In this document: in pieces, positions 10,268 to 20,066 of the stretch | How positions within the stretch are numbered: position 1 is the first letter of the stretch | How the letters are laid out: each line of letters begins with the position of its first letter | Assembly (NCBI GenBank): GCA_038380435.1 | Contig: JAWZYU010000019.1 | Location: forward strand, 20,733,801 to 20,797,800 | From: Ryuthela nishihirai | Taxonomy: Eukaryota; Arthropoda; Arachnida; Araneae; Heptathelidae | DNA: 64,000 nt | Direction: 5' to 3' | The notes under the pieces: model-generated | Database searches by the model: none | The model's input: the letters and a program-made list of their open reading frames with translations, nothing else | What the model was told of the DNA's origin: nothing | Program-made: the position numbers and the translations under genes

Positions 10268-10782
10268 TGTTTTACAGTTATTGTGCCTTCCACTTCCAAA
10301 GAATTCTTAAAATATTCACCTGTCCAGTGAAATGTGTGCGCATTTACAGGTATTCCAACACCCTTTACATTTTAGTGATTCTCATTGAATTTACCAGCCA
10401 TTTCGTTGTTTTTCTAATTTTCGTTTATGCATGTAATTTGATTAAACGACCTAGTCACATGCTGTGTCGTGGGTAAAGTACTGTCCGTTTCAGGCCATTG
10501 TGAGATTTTCGTCGCAAGCAGATATACGGAATCAGATCTGACTCAGATGATGCTTGCGATTTGTCTACTTTGGTCGTATGGTTTATTAGAAAGATACACA
10601 TAGGGAAGATGTATTAGTGTTTGAACTTTAATTATCTTGTGAGATGTATGAGAGAAAGCAAAGAATACATAATGAGAGTTTTACGAATCTGTGGAGAAAC
10701 GTGCATCTGAAGATTAAGCTATGTATAATGAGTTTGTCTCTAAGATTGTATGACAGTGAAACAAACTTGCAATCGGTCTTTC
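10268..10782 (+). repeat. 515-bp tandem duplication, copy 1
   Basis: The unit starts TGTTTTACAG and ends GGTCTTTC. It repeats immediately and appears identical in copy 2 by eye. Its first 150 bp or so are the outer end of the inverted-repeat arm. The remainder has no recognised coding content. Frames of 69 and 115 codons across it arise from the duplication and are not evidence for genes. Confidence 0.9.
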
Positions 10783-11297
10783 TGTTTTACAGTTATTGTG
10801 CCTTCCACTTCCAAAGAATTCTTAAAATATTCACCTGTCCAGTGAAATGTGTGCGCATTTACAGGTATTCCAACACCCTTTACATTTTAGTGATTCTCAT
10901 TGAATTTACCAGCCATTTCGTTGTTTTTCTAATTTTCGTTTATGCATGTAATTTGATTAAACGACCTAGTCACATGCTGTGTCGTGGGTAAAGTACTGTC
11001 CGTTTCAGGCCATTGTGAGATTTTCGTCGCAAGCAGATATACGGAATCAGATCTGACTCAGATGATGCTTGCGATTTGTCTACTTTGGTCGTATGGTTTA
11101 TTAGAAAGATACACATAGGGAAGATGTATTAGTGTTTGAACTTTAATTATCTTGTGAGATGTATGAGAGAAAGCAAAGAATACATAATGAGAGTTTTACG
11201 AATCTGTGGAGAAACGTGCATCTGAAGATTAAGCTATGTATAATGAGTTTGTCTCTAAGATTGTATGACAGTGAAACAAACTTGCAATCGGTCTTTC
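10783..11297 (+). repeat. 515-bp tandem duplication, copy 2
   Basis: Direct, apparently exact repeat of 10268-10782 with a 515-bp period and no spacer. Such lack of divergence means either a very recent event or an assembly artefact. Confidence 0.9.
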
Positions 11298-12097
11298 ATT
11301 ATAAATGCTTGTTGCTTGCCGTGCTAAAGGGATTCACTGAAATTCCCCCTCGTATGCCTCCCAAAAAGGTACATTGTGGTTTATCAATTATATTTGTTAT
11401 CTTTAGGTATGAAGGCTGGAGCTGTGTAAACATGACAGGGATCTGTTTCATAGTATCTGCCATATAGTTTTAGCGCTTCTCCGAGGAGCCGGTCATAATG
11501 TGTCATCTCAATTTTAAGTGTTCTAATAAGATCTAGTTATATTTCATAACCTAAAGGACAGCCATCTGCAAGGAATCGGTATTAATTGCATTCCCAATAA
11601 TATGGAAAACAACAATCTCCCTTTGAATTTCATAGATTCTTATTTTTAAGTGCATCTATCGCCAGAAGAATTCCTTCTGTATTTCGATAGGAAACGAGTA
11701 ATTATTTAACTTTGTCCAAAAGATTCTTGAGGAAGACAAAACACGGAGCGATTGCTCTTCTCAAAGTAAGCCGAAGCATTCTTTTATCTGTTTCCACAGC
11801 TGTCCCATAGGTCAGCGTTAGTGGTGTGGGCGAGTGGTCCGTGACCTTTGTACGTCATCAGTTGGCCAGCTTGTTGCTATGGTGTGTCTGCCATTTCAGT
11901 AATGTAGGGTTTTTAAGAAAGGAGAACTTTTTGATGATTAACAAGTTTATCGAAGAGGATCGTCAAAGGTTATCCATCAGTAAAACGTGGTCCCCTTGTG
12001 ATTCACCGTTTAATATTTTTTAATTACGTAGCCGTCAATAAAATGTGGTCCGGTACCGAACCTGTGTTCTAAAGCGGTACTTTTATGACACCCATAC
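11298..12097. other. No recognised gene
   Basis: Sequence of moderate complexity without supported coding content. A frame across 11300-11467 continues out of the tandem duplication and is probably fortuitous. Confidence 0.4.
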
Positions 12098-12610
12098 AGG
12101 TCGCCATATTACCCCTTTTTATATAATGACAAATAATAATACATAAATCCTTCTATTAATTTTTTACCCATCGGCATTTTCTGCGGGATAGTCCTTTTTC
12201 TAGTAAAAATATGACAACCAACAGTCACGGAGTTAAAAGAAATAAGTGTTACTGAAACGGACTTAAAATACGACGGTTATAAAAATACGTATATTAATGT
12301 GATATATCAGGATCGTATATCAGGGTTCATTATAAGAAATGCGTATACGCTGAAAAAAAGCTAGTTATAAAGAATACGAAGGTTGTAAAAAACGTACTAG
12401 GTTAATACATGAAATATAAAACTCAAGCTGTAATAAAGAGATATGTAATTTATACGTTTATACCCCGTTTGAGACACATCTAATTAGCATCATGAAGTAA
12501 CGAGGCATAGTCGAGTATGATAACGATCCAGCTATCAACATAGAGGTAGCGAGATCAAATCACGCTGTTGGAAGGAATTTTTTTTTTAAGTACAGGAGAC
12601 GTACTAAAGT
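12098..12610 (+). repeat. Tandemly duplicated tRNA-like repeat, unit 1
   Basis: The unit begins GGTCGCCATATTACCCC and ends with a tRNA-like part. That part has an A-box-like GGCATAGTCGAGT (about 12508) and a B-box-like GATCAAATC (about 12551), followed by CACGCTG and an A/T-rich tail. It is paralogous to 12615-13115. It is probably a third tRNA-derived SINE type embedded in a larger duplicated block. Confidence 0.65.
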
Positions 12611-12704
12611 TATAGGTCACCATATTACTCCTTTTTACATAATGACGAATAAGTTTTTAAGATTTTTTTTCTTTTTATTAATTTTTTTTTACCCATTCGC
12701 TTTT

Positions 12705-12774
12705 TTACCATTGCACGGTCTGATTGGACCTCCGTAGTCCATGGCTGCTTGAGGATGATGATGATGATGATGAT
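12705..12774 (+). mobile_element. LINE 3'-end fragment
   Basis: GGTCTGATTGGACCTCCGTA, then CATGGCTGCTTGAGG and a (GAT)n tail. This equals the 3' end of the LINE at 37341-38680. It is a very short 5'-truncated insertion. Unit 1 of the surrounding duplication provides the empty-site comparison. Confidence 0.75.
12755..12774 (+). repeat. (GAT)n tail of the LINE fragment
   Basis: Short trinucleotide run directly after GCTGCTTGAG; a second copy of the same tail is at 38653-38672. It marks the LINE 3' terminus. Confidence 0.8.
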
Positions 12775-13175
12775 TTTCTGTGGGACAGTCTTTTAAAACT
12801 GTAGATTTGTCCTTCTTCTAGTCATGGAGTTCATTATAAAAAATACGTATACACTGAAAAAAGTTAGTTATAAAGAATACGAAGGTTGTAAAAAAACGTA
12901 GGATAATAAAAAACCTAGTTAATATCTGAAACATAAAACTCAAGCTGTAATAAAGAGATATGCAATTTATAAAGATGGGCTATACCCCGTTTGAGACACA
13001 TCTAATCCACATCTCCAAGTACAAGGCATAGTCGAGTCTGATAATGTTCGGCTATTGACACCGAGGTAGCGGATTCAAATCACGCTGGCGGAAGGAATTG
13101 TTTTTTAAATACAAGAGAATCACTAAAAATAGTACGGATGACACCGGTTAAATGTGCAAAAACTGATTTGTGATG

Positions 13176-13320
13176 GGTCAACCAGGGGGTCTTTAAAGAC
13201 GGGAGGGCTTAAAATGTAGGTCATCCAGGGGGTCTTTAGAAAGGGGGCTAAAAAATAGGTCAACCAGGAGGCCTTTAGAGAGGGGGCTTAAAATATAGGT
13301 GAACCAGGGGGTTCCGACTA
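13176..13320 (+). repeat. 40-bp tandem repeat, four units
   Basis: Units start GGTCAACCAGG at 13176, 13219, 13258 and 13298, followed by GGTCTTTAGA and GGGGGCTTAAAAT. The spacing is 39-43 bp. No coding content. Confidence 0.8.
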
Positions 13321-13477
13321 AAAACGAGGGTTTTTCTAAAAATAGTACTCATTATATACACTAGATGGCGCCACGGGTTTTTAATAAAGGGAGAGGAAAT
13401 TTTAATAAGGTGGGGAGTCAAATATGAAATATGAATATTAATAAGGAGCGCGACCGGGTGCCATATCCCATGACAGA

Positions 13478-13560
13478 TGTGACATAGGGGTCAATTTCCG
13501 GGCAGTGACATCATAGACGTCAATTTCCGGGCGATTGCGACATAGGTGTCAAAGTCCAAA
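13478..13560 (+). repeat. Short tandem repeat of a GTCAATTTCCGGGC motif
   Basis: GACATAGGGGTCAATTTCC recurs in altered form three times at roughly 33-bp spacing. It lies in a locally GC-richer block (13430-13640) with no recognised gene. Confidence 0.6.
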
Positions 13561-13939
13561 GCGGCCTCGCACTTAGAGCCGGTGACGTCGTAGGGGGAAA
13601 AGCACAGTGCGTGGGGTTCACCTATTCTGCGTCGACACTACTAACTGCTTTGAGAAATCCACAAACGGACACATGACGAGTGAAATGCAATAGGATGATA
13701 GATGGTAAAAACAGTGTGACACTATCAAAGCAAAAGCGAGTGTACCGTATATCTCGAAATGCATATATATCGAAGTTTAAAAAATCCAATGAGAAAAATT
13801 TTATCCATTAATGTCTTGGAACCTTTCTTAGAAGACTTAATTTTTGGGCTTTAAAATACGTTTTAACTGTGTACATAGATAGAAATATAAAGAATAATGA
13901 AAAGCAGTTAAGATATAAAACGATTGAGAAATGGATATG

Positions 13940-14325
13940 GGGCGGGGATGGCTCAGTCGGTAGCGCGCCAGGCTCGTAATCTGTAGTTCCCAGGTTCGAG
14001 TCCCAGCTGGGTCAGCGTTGAGATCTATCTCCGCAAAATTCCCCGCCCTGCCCACGGTCAGTAGGGGACACCGATGGGCTTGGAAAGGCCACCGTCCGTC
14101 GGATGGGACGTTAAGCCGTGGCCCCGTGTGTGGGAGAGCCATACCCTGTGCACGTTAAAGAACACGCTGGATGGCCTTGACGGGAGGCTACCATCTGTCT
14201 CCCAACAGCTGTTCCAGTGGGTCCCCTCCCCCAACCTTCTCTGAGCCTTCGGGGTCCATGTGACCTGGCCATTTAGCCCATGGTGTGCAAAAAAGTGCCG
14301 CTCAGAGGTAAAACAACCCAACCCA
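13940..14325 (+). mobile_element. tRNA-derived SINE, family 1, full length
   Basis: The tRNA-like head has an A box (TGGCTCAGTCGG) and B box (GGTTCGAGTCC). A conserved body contains GTTAAAGAACACGCTGGATG, then CAGCTGTTCCAGTGGG, and the 3' end is CTCAGAGGTAAAACAACCCA. A perfect 13-bp target duplication, AGAAATGGATATG, flanks it at 13927-13939 and 14326-14338. This defines the element at 386 bp and indicates a recent insertion. Frames within it are not genes. Confidence 0.95.
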
Positions 14326-14620
14326 AGAAATGGATATGCTACTTCCTAGAAAAATATTTGTCAATCGTCGTTTGAACAGATGTAGCCTTCTTTCTTATTC
14401 TTCGTACAATTTACGATAACCGCCTACGCAAAATGCCAAGAACAAAAAACGCCGCTTTTACGAAACATAGTGAACTAAAACGCCGCCAGTACGAAACTCC
14501 ATAAACAAAAATGCTGCGTACAAAAACGCCACCTGTACATAACACCGAGAGCAAAAACGATTTTCAGTTCTCTTTTTGCTCTTTTGTGCATATAATAAAA
14601 TATTTTAACAGATAAAAATT

Positions 14621-14995
14621 ATGGAAACAATGACAGCTGTGTTGTTACCGTTCTTGGGAGGCATGCAGCAGCCCATTTTCCAGCATGACAACGCCTGTGT
14701 ACACACTGCTAGGGTCTCAAGACAATGTTTGCAACATGTTCAATTATTGCCATGGTCAGCACGATCTCTAAATTTATCCCCAATAGAAAATCTGTGGACA
14801 TTGGACGACGTGTGCAATCCTCTCACGGGCCGGCGTGAAATCTCGATGAATTATGGGAGCAAGTCAATGCTGTTTGATATGCAATTCCTCAGAACCATAT
14901 ACCGTCGACTCTATGACTCCATGCCACGCCGTATTGCTACCTCTATTGCCGTTCAGTGGTGCAACCACCTACTGAGGCAGTCACATTGTGCTGCA
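14621..14995 (+). pseudogene. Tc1/mariner-type transposase, C-terminal fragment
   Basis: The frame shows FQHDNACVHTA (second catalytic Asp) and LPWSARSLNLSPIENLW (catalytic Glu), the classic end of a Tc1-like DDE transposase. From Asp to Glu there are 32 residues between rather than the usual 34, and the usual SPDLSPIE is SLNLSPIE, so decay is likely. The N-terminal DNA-binding domains and first Asp are missing. It runs directly toward a SINE tail at 15080. Confidence 0.85.
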
Positions 14996-15079
14996 TTATC
15001 TCATCTTCTAACCGCCTGTAAGTGGCTTCAAATTAAATCATGGTATTCCAATATGTATTGCTATGTGTATGCTACATTT

Positions 15080-15292
15080 CACCCCTATCCCTCACTCTTC
15101 CTGGGTGGGGAAATTTCAATGTCGTGCAGTGTACATACGCTGGATAGCCTTGACGGAAGGTTAACAGCTGTCCAGTGGGTTTCCTTCCCCTATCCTTCTC
15201 TGAGTCTGGGGTAGTTATGATCTGGCCATTTAGTCTATTGTGTGCAAAAAAAGTACCTCTCAGAAGTAAAACAGCCCAAAACACAACTCATC
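15080..15292 (+). mobile_element. SINE family 1, 3' part only
   Basis: It contains ACGCTGGATAGCCTTGACGG, CAGCTGTCCAGTGGG, a TGGCCATTTAGTC block and the terminal AGTAAAACAGCCCA. The tRNA head is absent. Diverged from the full-length copies. Confidence 0.85.
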
Positions 15293-15339
15293 AGCCATCA
15301 TAATTATTATTTTTATACCTACTTATTTTTCTTTTGTTG

Positions 15340-15435
15340 CATTTAAAACCTGCAAAATACACATGAAATTATTTCTTTTTTATTTAAAAAAATTTTGCAC
15401 CATCCTCAGAAGATGCCTACAACATATTTTATACA
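15340..15435 (+). repeat. Repeat copy inverted relative to 16390-16475
   Basis: The block ATTTTGCACCATCCTCAGAAGATGCCTACAAC (split here: ATTTTGCACCATCC, TCAGAAGATGCC) occurs here. It recurs in reverse complement at about 16400-16435, with flanking ACATGAAATTATTTCTTTT-type sequence on both sides. Confidence 0.7.
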
Positions 15436-15439
15436 AAAG

Positions 15440-16180
15440 CAAAGCGGTGAAAGCTTTTCTCGAACCTTTTATCTACAGGAAGCCCAAATGAAGGCCTCTG
15501 CGTCTTACAGGTGTACCCGCTATTCAGTCTCGACAGAGAAAGAATAGCTGACCTTCATTTTGCTCAGAGGAGCTATCGAACATCCCCACTAATGGCTACT
15601 TGGAATAACCGTGGGAACAAAAGAGATTCCTCTTTCACTGTGGAAAGATTGCAAGCTTTTTCATTGGCTCATGAATGCTGACGCCTTCCAACGAATACAA
15701 TGGATCAATTGTGCTCTTAATTTATTTTTTATTTTTTGGATAATAATCTTTATCGAGCGTACAACAGTGAGAGATTTCGCAAACTTAAGGCTTAAACTTC
15801 GGAATAATAAAACTTAATCACAATATACAGCAGTGTTGAATATCTCCTCTTGAAATGGGTTATTTATTTCAAACATGGATTGGTACCTTTAAAAATTTTC
15901 AGAGATAAAATTGCCTCAAAGAGCTTAATTGTAATGTTTGAAAAAATAGGTTACAATGCTTCATTTTCGGACTGAAAATTTGGGGATTCATTTTTAAGAA
16001 TGAAGATCCGTTTTTCGAGTTTTTACCGTTTCAAATTTCACCATTTTTAAAATGAACGGAGGAAACGAATACAGAACGTGGCATGTAACAGCTTTTTTGT
16101 TTAAATTCAAGGATGGGATATGCTGGGGTAATTAAATGGTGAAGTGAAGAGAAATGCCTGATCTATTTGGCTGCTTTGTC
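15440..16180. other. No recognised gene
   Basis: I see no supported coding region. A 68-codon frame at 15611-15817 has no recognised domain. Confidence 0.4.
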
Positions 16181-16185
16181 GGGGA

Positions 16186-16690
16186 GAGGGGGGTTGCTCG
16201 GTCGGTAGGGCGCCAGGCTCGTAACCTGTGGGTCCCAAGTTTGAGTCCCGCCTGGGGCAGACTTGATATTTACACCGAGTGCCTGACTAAACGATTGATC
16301 GATACACCGAGTGCCTGACTAAACGATTGATCGATACACCGAGTGCCTGATAAACGATAGATTTATCTCTACTATATAAATAAACACTGTATAATACACG
16401 TTGTAGGCATCTTCTGAGGATGGTGCAAAATTTTTTGAAATAAAGAAAAATAATTTCAGGTGTGTTTTGTAGTCCATCTTCCTTCCGTCAGAAATGGGAC
16501 ACCGATGGGCTTGAAAAGGCCGCCATCCGTCAGAAGGGACATAAAGCCATAGTACCGTATGTAGGACAGCCATACCATGTGCTCGTTAAAGAAGACGCTG
16601 GATGATTTTTAACGGGAGGCTACCATCCGTCTTCTAACTGCTATCCAGTGGGTCTCCTTCCGCAACCTTTTTTGAACCCTCAGGATCCTT
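16186..16690 (+). mobile_element. SINE family 1 interrupted by other repeats
   Basis: The tRNA-like head lies at 16186-16260: GTTGCTCGGTCGGTAGGGCG, then a diverged B box, AGTTTGAGTCCC. The body resumes at about 16475 with GACACCGATGGGCTTG and runs to about 16690. The 210 bp between holds a 31-bp tandem repeat (16266-16372) and a copy of the repeat shared with 15340-15435. Confidence 0.8.
16266..16372 (+). repeat. 31-bp tandem repeat (CACCGAGTGCCTGACTAAACGAT)n
   Basis: Three units of ACACCGAGTGCCTGACTAAA, each followed by CGATTGATCGAT or a close variant. The same unit appears once in reverse complement at 18267-18297, making a possible terminal inverted pair. Confidence 0.85.
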
Positions 16691-16699
16691 GTGACTTTA

Positions 16700-17240
16700 T
16701 ACACCTCTCAAGGAATTGATAAAATTTATGATTCGCACTTTCGGAATCTTTCGGACACTGTGATTGCGCCCTCTAACGGTGAAAAAGTTTGAAAATTACA
16801 AAATTTCAAACGAATATTGCAACGATGTATTAATGAAAGAAATATGAAATTTTCGTGGTGGAATGTGAACATCATGAAGTTTTCATTGGAAGCAATGAAA
16901 ATGATAATTAGAAAAGCTCTTTTTTAATTTGTTTGGTACTGATGAAATATTATAATTCGCATTTTACAAATAGCTTAGTGTTTTAATATATATATTATCT
17001 TTATTGATCACTGAAATGATGAAACGGTAGAATTATTATCGCATTTTAGAATAATATGTATGGAATAGAAATTTGAAATTAGTGGTAGTTTTTAAGAGAT
17101 ATTCCACTGACAGCTATAATCTACCCACTTTTCTAAGAGAGCTGTTAGAAATACAACTTTTTGGATTTAAGAATTAAAAGACGAATACTTTTATGTTGTA
17201 TAATTACGAATGAAATACTATTTGCATTTTCCTCATCATC
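16700..17240. repeat. Old diverged repeat, related to 25080-25900
   Basis: Blocks such as GAAATATTATAATTCGCA (16944) and TAAGAATTAAAA recur in the same order at about 25290 and 25852, with low overall identity. No coding potential is recognised. Confidence 0.45.
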
Positions 17241-18260
17241 TGCTAGCACAAATTAAAACTTTTAAGGAATGAAACAGTAGGTAAAGGAAAAACTTCTTTA
17301 TCTTTGAAAACGAGATTCTCATATGCGCCAGAGGCGATATGCGTCCTTCTAGTTTTATTATTAATATGTATGTAAACGTATTTTTCAAACTCAAATGATC
17401 TAGTCTTTTTCTGTCTCTGGAAATGTCTCTGATGTGACATTACTTTTCTACTCCACTATTTTTTCTCAACCTTTTAATTGCATAAACTGTGTGTGATATC
17501 TGTGATGCGCTATGAGATCAGAATATCCATCTTAGAACACACTCGAATTCTGCCCACAAAATTTCAGATTTCGAGGTTTATAAAGTAGTCTTGTTTTCGA
17601 CTAACACAACTGATCGTCTGTTTTAACACGATATCTACACTACTTCTCTGCTATCATTCAAGTTATAGTATTTCCCATATAAGATATAGTGGAAGCTTTC
17701 CTTGTCCCACCTGTCTGACCTATCCTTGTTCATATTCAGCACTTTCAAAAATATTTTTTCACATTTACCTTTACAAATCCTACGTTTTATACAACTATAA
17801 CACGTAATAGATTTATAAATAATAAAGAACATTTTAATTGTCTCTGACCACTGATGATGTATGCAAATACAAATTCACCTTAGTTAAATATTATAACTTG
17901 TGAGGTATAGATTAGAAACGCTTGTAAACATACCATAAGTTATCTTCATTACTGGACAACAATTTCTACAACAATCAATTCCTCATCTGCAATATGCAAT
18001 ATTCATTACTCGACAATCATTATGCATACCATGTACTAAAATGAAACTGCATTTAATCCTTTTTTGTTTCTACTCTTTATCATAATTTCTTTACTTCAAA
18101 ATTGAGTTAATAGTGTGAAATATACATACTACAATAAAAACATAAGGCATAAACCAAAGGTATTATCATAATGAAGGAGTAAAATTCATCATTGATATAA
18201 TTTCTTAAATTAAATTCGTGACCGACTAACATGATTTCACCTTCATAAATTTTTTAAGAA
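17241..18260. other. AT-rich interior, no recognised gene
   Basis: Only short chance frames. It lies between the inverted 30-bp sequences at 16266 and 18297. Confidence 0.4.
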
Positions 18261-18829
18261 CGCATCTATCGTTTAGTCAGGCACTCGGTGTAAATATGTA
18301 TTTCTATGAGAAAATCAGAATCGTTTCTTGATTTCTCTGAGCCATGTGTTATTTTCAACAAAAAATCTGGATAATATATAAGCAAAAACCAAACAAATTG
18401 TTGTTCACATTAATAACGGATAATACGGGCATAATAAATATTTATTAATTGAATATAAAATAAAAAATACATGTTTCCTGAAATGTGAATACGACACATA
18501 AAAGATAAAAATTGCTTGATGCATTTGAGCATAAATTGTACGATAAATAAGACATAAATAATAATATCAAACTGCACTAAATACACTCGAGTCTCTTTTT
18601 ATGCGTATCTTTTTCATGCGGTTTTGAAGTTATGCGGTGCTCATATTTCATGCAAATTTGATGGTTCCCTGTTGTGACTTTCATATTTACATACAAGTAG
18701 TGAACGTGTAAGCAGTGAGCGTTCGACAAGTTTAATGTACAATTTTTTATGTGATAGGTGTTTGTCTTTTCATTTATCGGAAGTCTAAATTTACATGAAA
18801 GAAGTGTACGTGTAAGCAACCAAACTAAG

Positions 18830-19273
18830 CTGACTTGTAAAAAATATTACGTTAAGCGCACTTATCAATTTATATTGGATAAACTAGAAAATGAATCATT
18901 AACAGTAACTGACGTTTGGAAAACATTTTCTATTTTAGACTGTTTAAATCATATCGCTGAAATAAGACCACAAACTTTTTTTTGCAACACATCCAGGCCA
19001 AGCTGCTTTCCAGCAGCTTGGTCTGGATGTGTTGCAAACAATGAAACCATTCAAACATCGACATTATCAACTGAAATCATTACTTTGGCTCATGAAATTG
19101 GTGGAGAAGGTTTTGATACCTTTAGCAAGAATGATATCGACGAATTGCTTGTGGATAATGCCTTAAGTGACGATGATTATATTGATAGGACTTTAGATAT
19201 TGTCGAAGAACCAGAAAACGATAGTGAAGTGGAAGAAGAATCCTCACTAGATGGGTATTATACTGCTCACTAG
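18830..19273 (+). pseudogene. Tigger-type transposase, C-terminal remnant
   Basis: The segment VTDVWKTFSILDCLNHIAEI, followed by an acidic tail, matches the C-terminal region of pogo/Tigger transposases, where DAI..IA.AW-type helices precede a Cys-Trp block. The DDE catalytic core is absent. A 27-bp hairpin (18981-19038) interrupts the frame. More C-terminal coding seems to continue after a stop at 19273, out to about 19680. It was probably never active in this copy after the deletion. Confidence 0.65.
18981..19038. repeat. Hairpin with 27-bp arms inside the Tigger remnant
   Basis: Arms 18981-19007 and 19012-19038 pair with one G-T exception around a 4-nt loop (TTCC). The sequence around it is coding-like; one arm probably is the ancestral coding sequence and the other its inverted copy. 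Confidence 0.9.
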
Positions 19274-20066
19274 ATGGATATTATATGTATCATTCCCCCT
19301 CACTGCAAATATAATTCGAAAAGGTCTTTAACTTTGTAATAAATTGGAAAATCATTTTCTTGTTAATGACAAAAATTCTGAACGAGCCTTCAAATTCCAT
19401 CGTGAGCTGAAGAATTATATGTCTGGATATCGCGAACTGCACAAGAAATTAGTACAATCATCAACGCAAAGTTTAATCACTGATTACATTGTCAGAGGAC
19501 AATAATCTACACAGAACGAGCGTGAAGATGACGCTAATTCTATTCGTGAAGAACCATTGTCTTTACCATGCAGATCTGATGCACTGACCATCTCTTTTAG
19601 TGATGAAAGTGATTTCGCACCAGTTCAGAAATGCTGCCGAGTATTGTCAGATAGCGACAATAATTCTGATGAAAAAATGTAAAAAGAATTATTACTTTTC
19701 AATAAAATTAAATGGATACAATTTTAAAACAAATCTATTTTAAGTTTTATATCGATTTCTTTCAGATTTTCGAACCAATTTTCCTCATTTTTTTTAGGCA
19801 TTCTTATTTTCCTGAATTTTCATAAACTTTTTTATGCGATTTTCCGTTTATTTTAACTCATTGCTTTGGTTTTATGCGGTTTTAGAAAATTATGGAACGT
19901 ATCCCTAATTTTGCAACGTAAGCAATGTCAGTTTTGTGCGACTTTTTTATATGCGGTTTTCTGTGGAACGTATCTACCGCATAAAAAGAGACTCGAATGT
20001 AGTTTGGTGCAACATCAAATCTTTATTCTTGCTTTTATTTAGCAAAATACTTATTTTCCTGATGTA

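Larger units (their letters stand above)
8848..10421 (+). repeat. Right arm of the large inverted repeat
   Basis: This is the reverse complement of 6646-8164. It begins inside the PC4-like ORF and continues through the HPSQ ORF, its polyadenylation signal, a stretch with (TG)n near 9543-9558, and a distal non-coding part. The outer boundary lies in TTTTTCTAATTTT, where similarity to the left arm ends. Its last part is included in a 515-bp tandem duplication. Confidence 0.85.
12615..13115 (+). repeat. Tandemly duplicated tRNA-like repeat, unit 2
   Basis: Same order as unit 1: GGTCACCATATTACTCC at the start, tRNA-like boxes at about 13025 and 13074 (ATTCAAATC), then ACGCTGGCGGAAGGAATT. It contains a LINE 3'-end insertion that unit 1 lacks, and it lacks part of unit 1's middle. 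Confidence 0.65.
18584..19999 (+). mobile_element. pogo/Tigger-like DNA transposon, internally deleted
   Basis: Terminal inverted repeats start CACTCGAGTCTCTTTTTATG on the left. On the right the complement ends CATAAAAAGAGACTCGAATG. TA lies immediately outside both ends, the target duplication of pogo/Tc1-superfamily elements. The inside carries only the C-terminal part of a Tigger-type transposase. Total length is 1416 bp, so the element is nonautonomous. Confidence 0.85.

Noticed and set aside
10644..10991. 115-codon ORF as a gene
   Set aside because: It spans the junction of the 515-bp tandem duplication and exists only because of it.
13948..14015. Possible functional tRNA gene
   Set aside because: A and B boxes are good but the acceptor stem and anticodon arm do not form, and the sequence continues into a SINE with target duplications.
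13837..14321. Minus-strand frames of 87-101 codons repeated at 22, 27, 56 and 60 kb
   Set aside because: They are antisense readings of SINE family 1, conserved because the SINE is, not because of protein coding.
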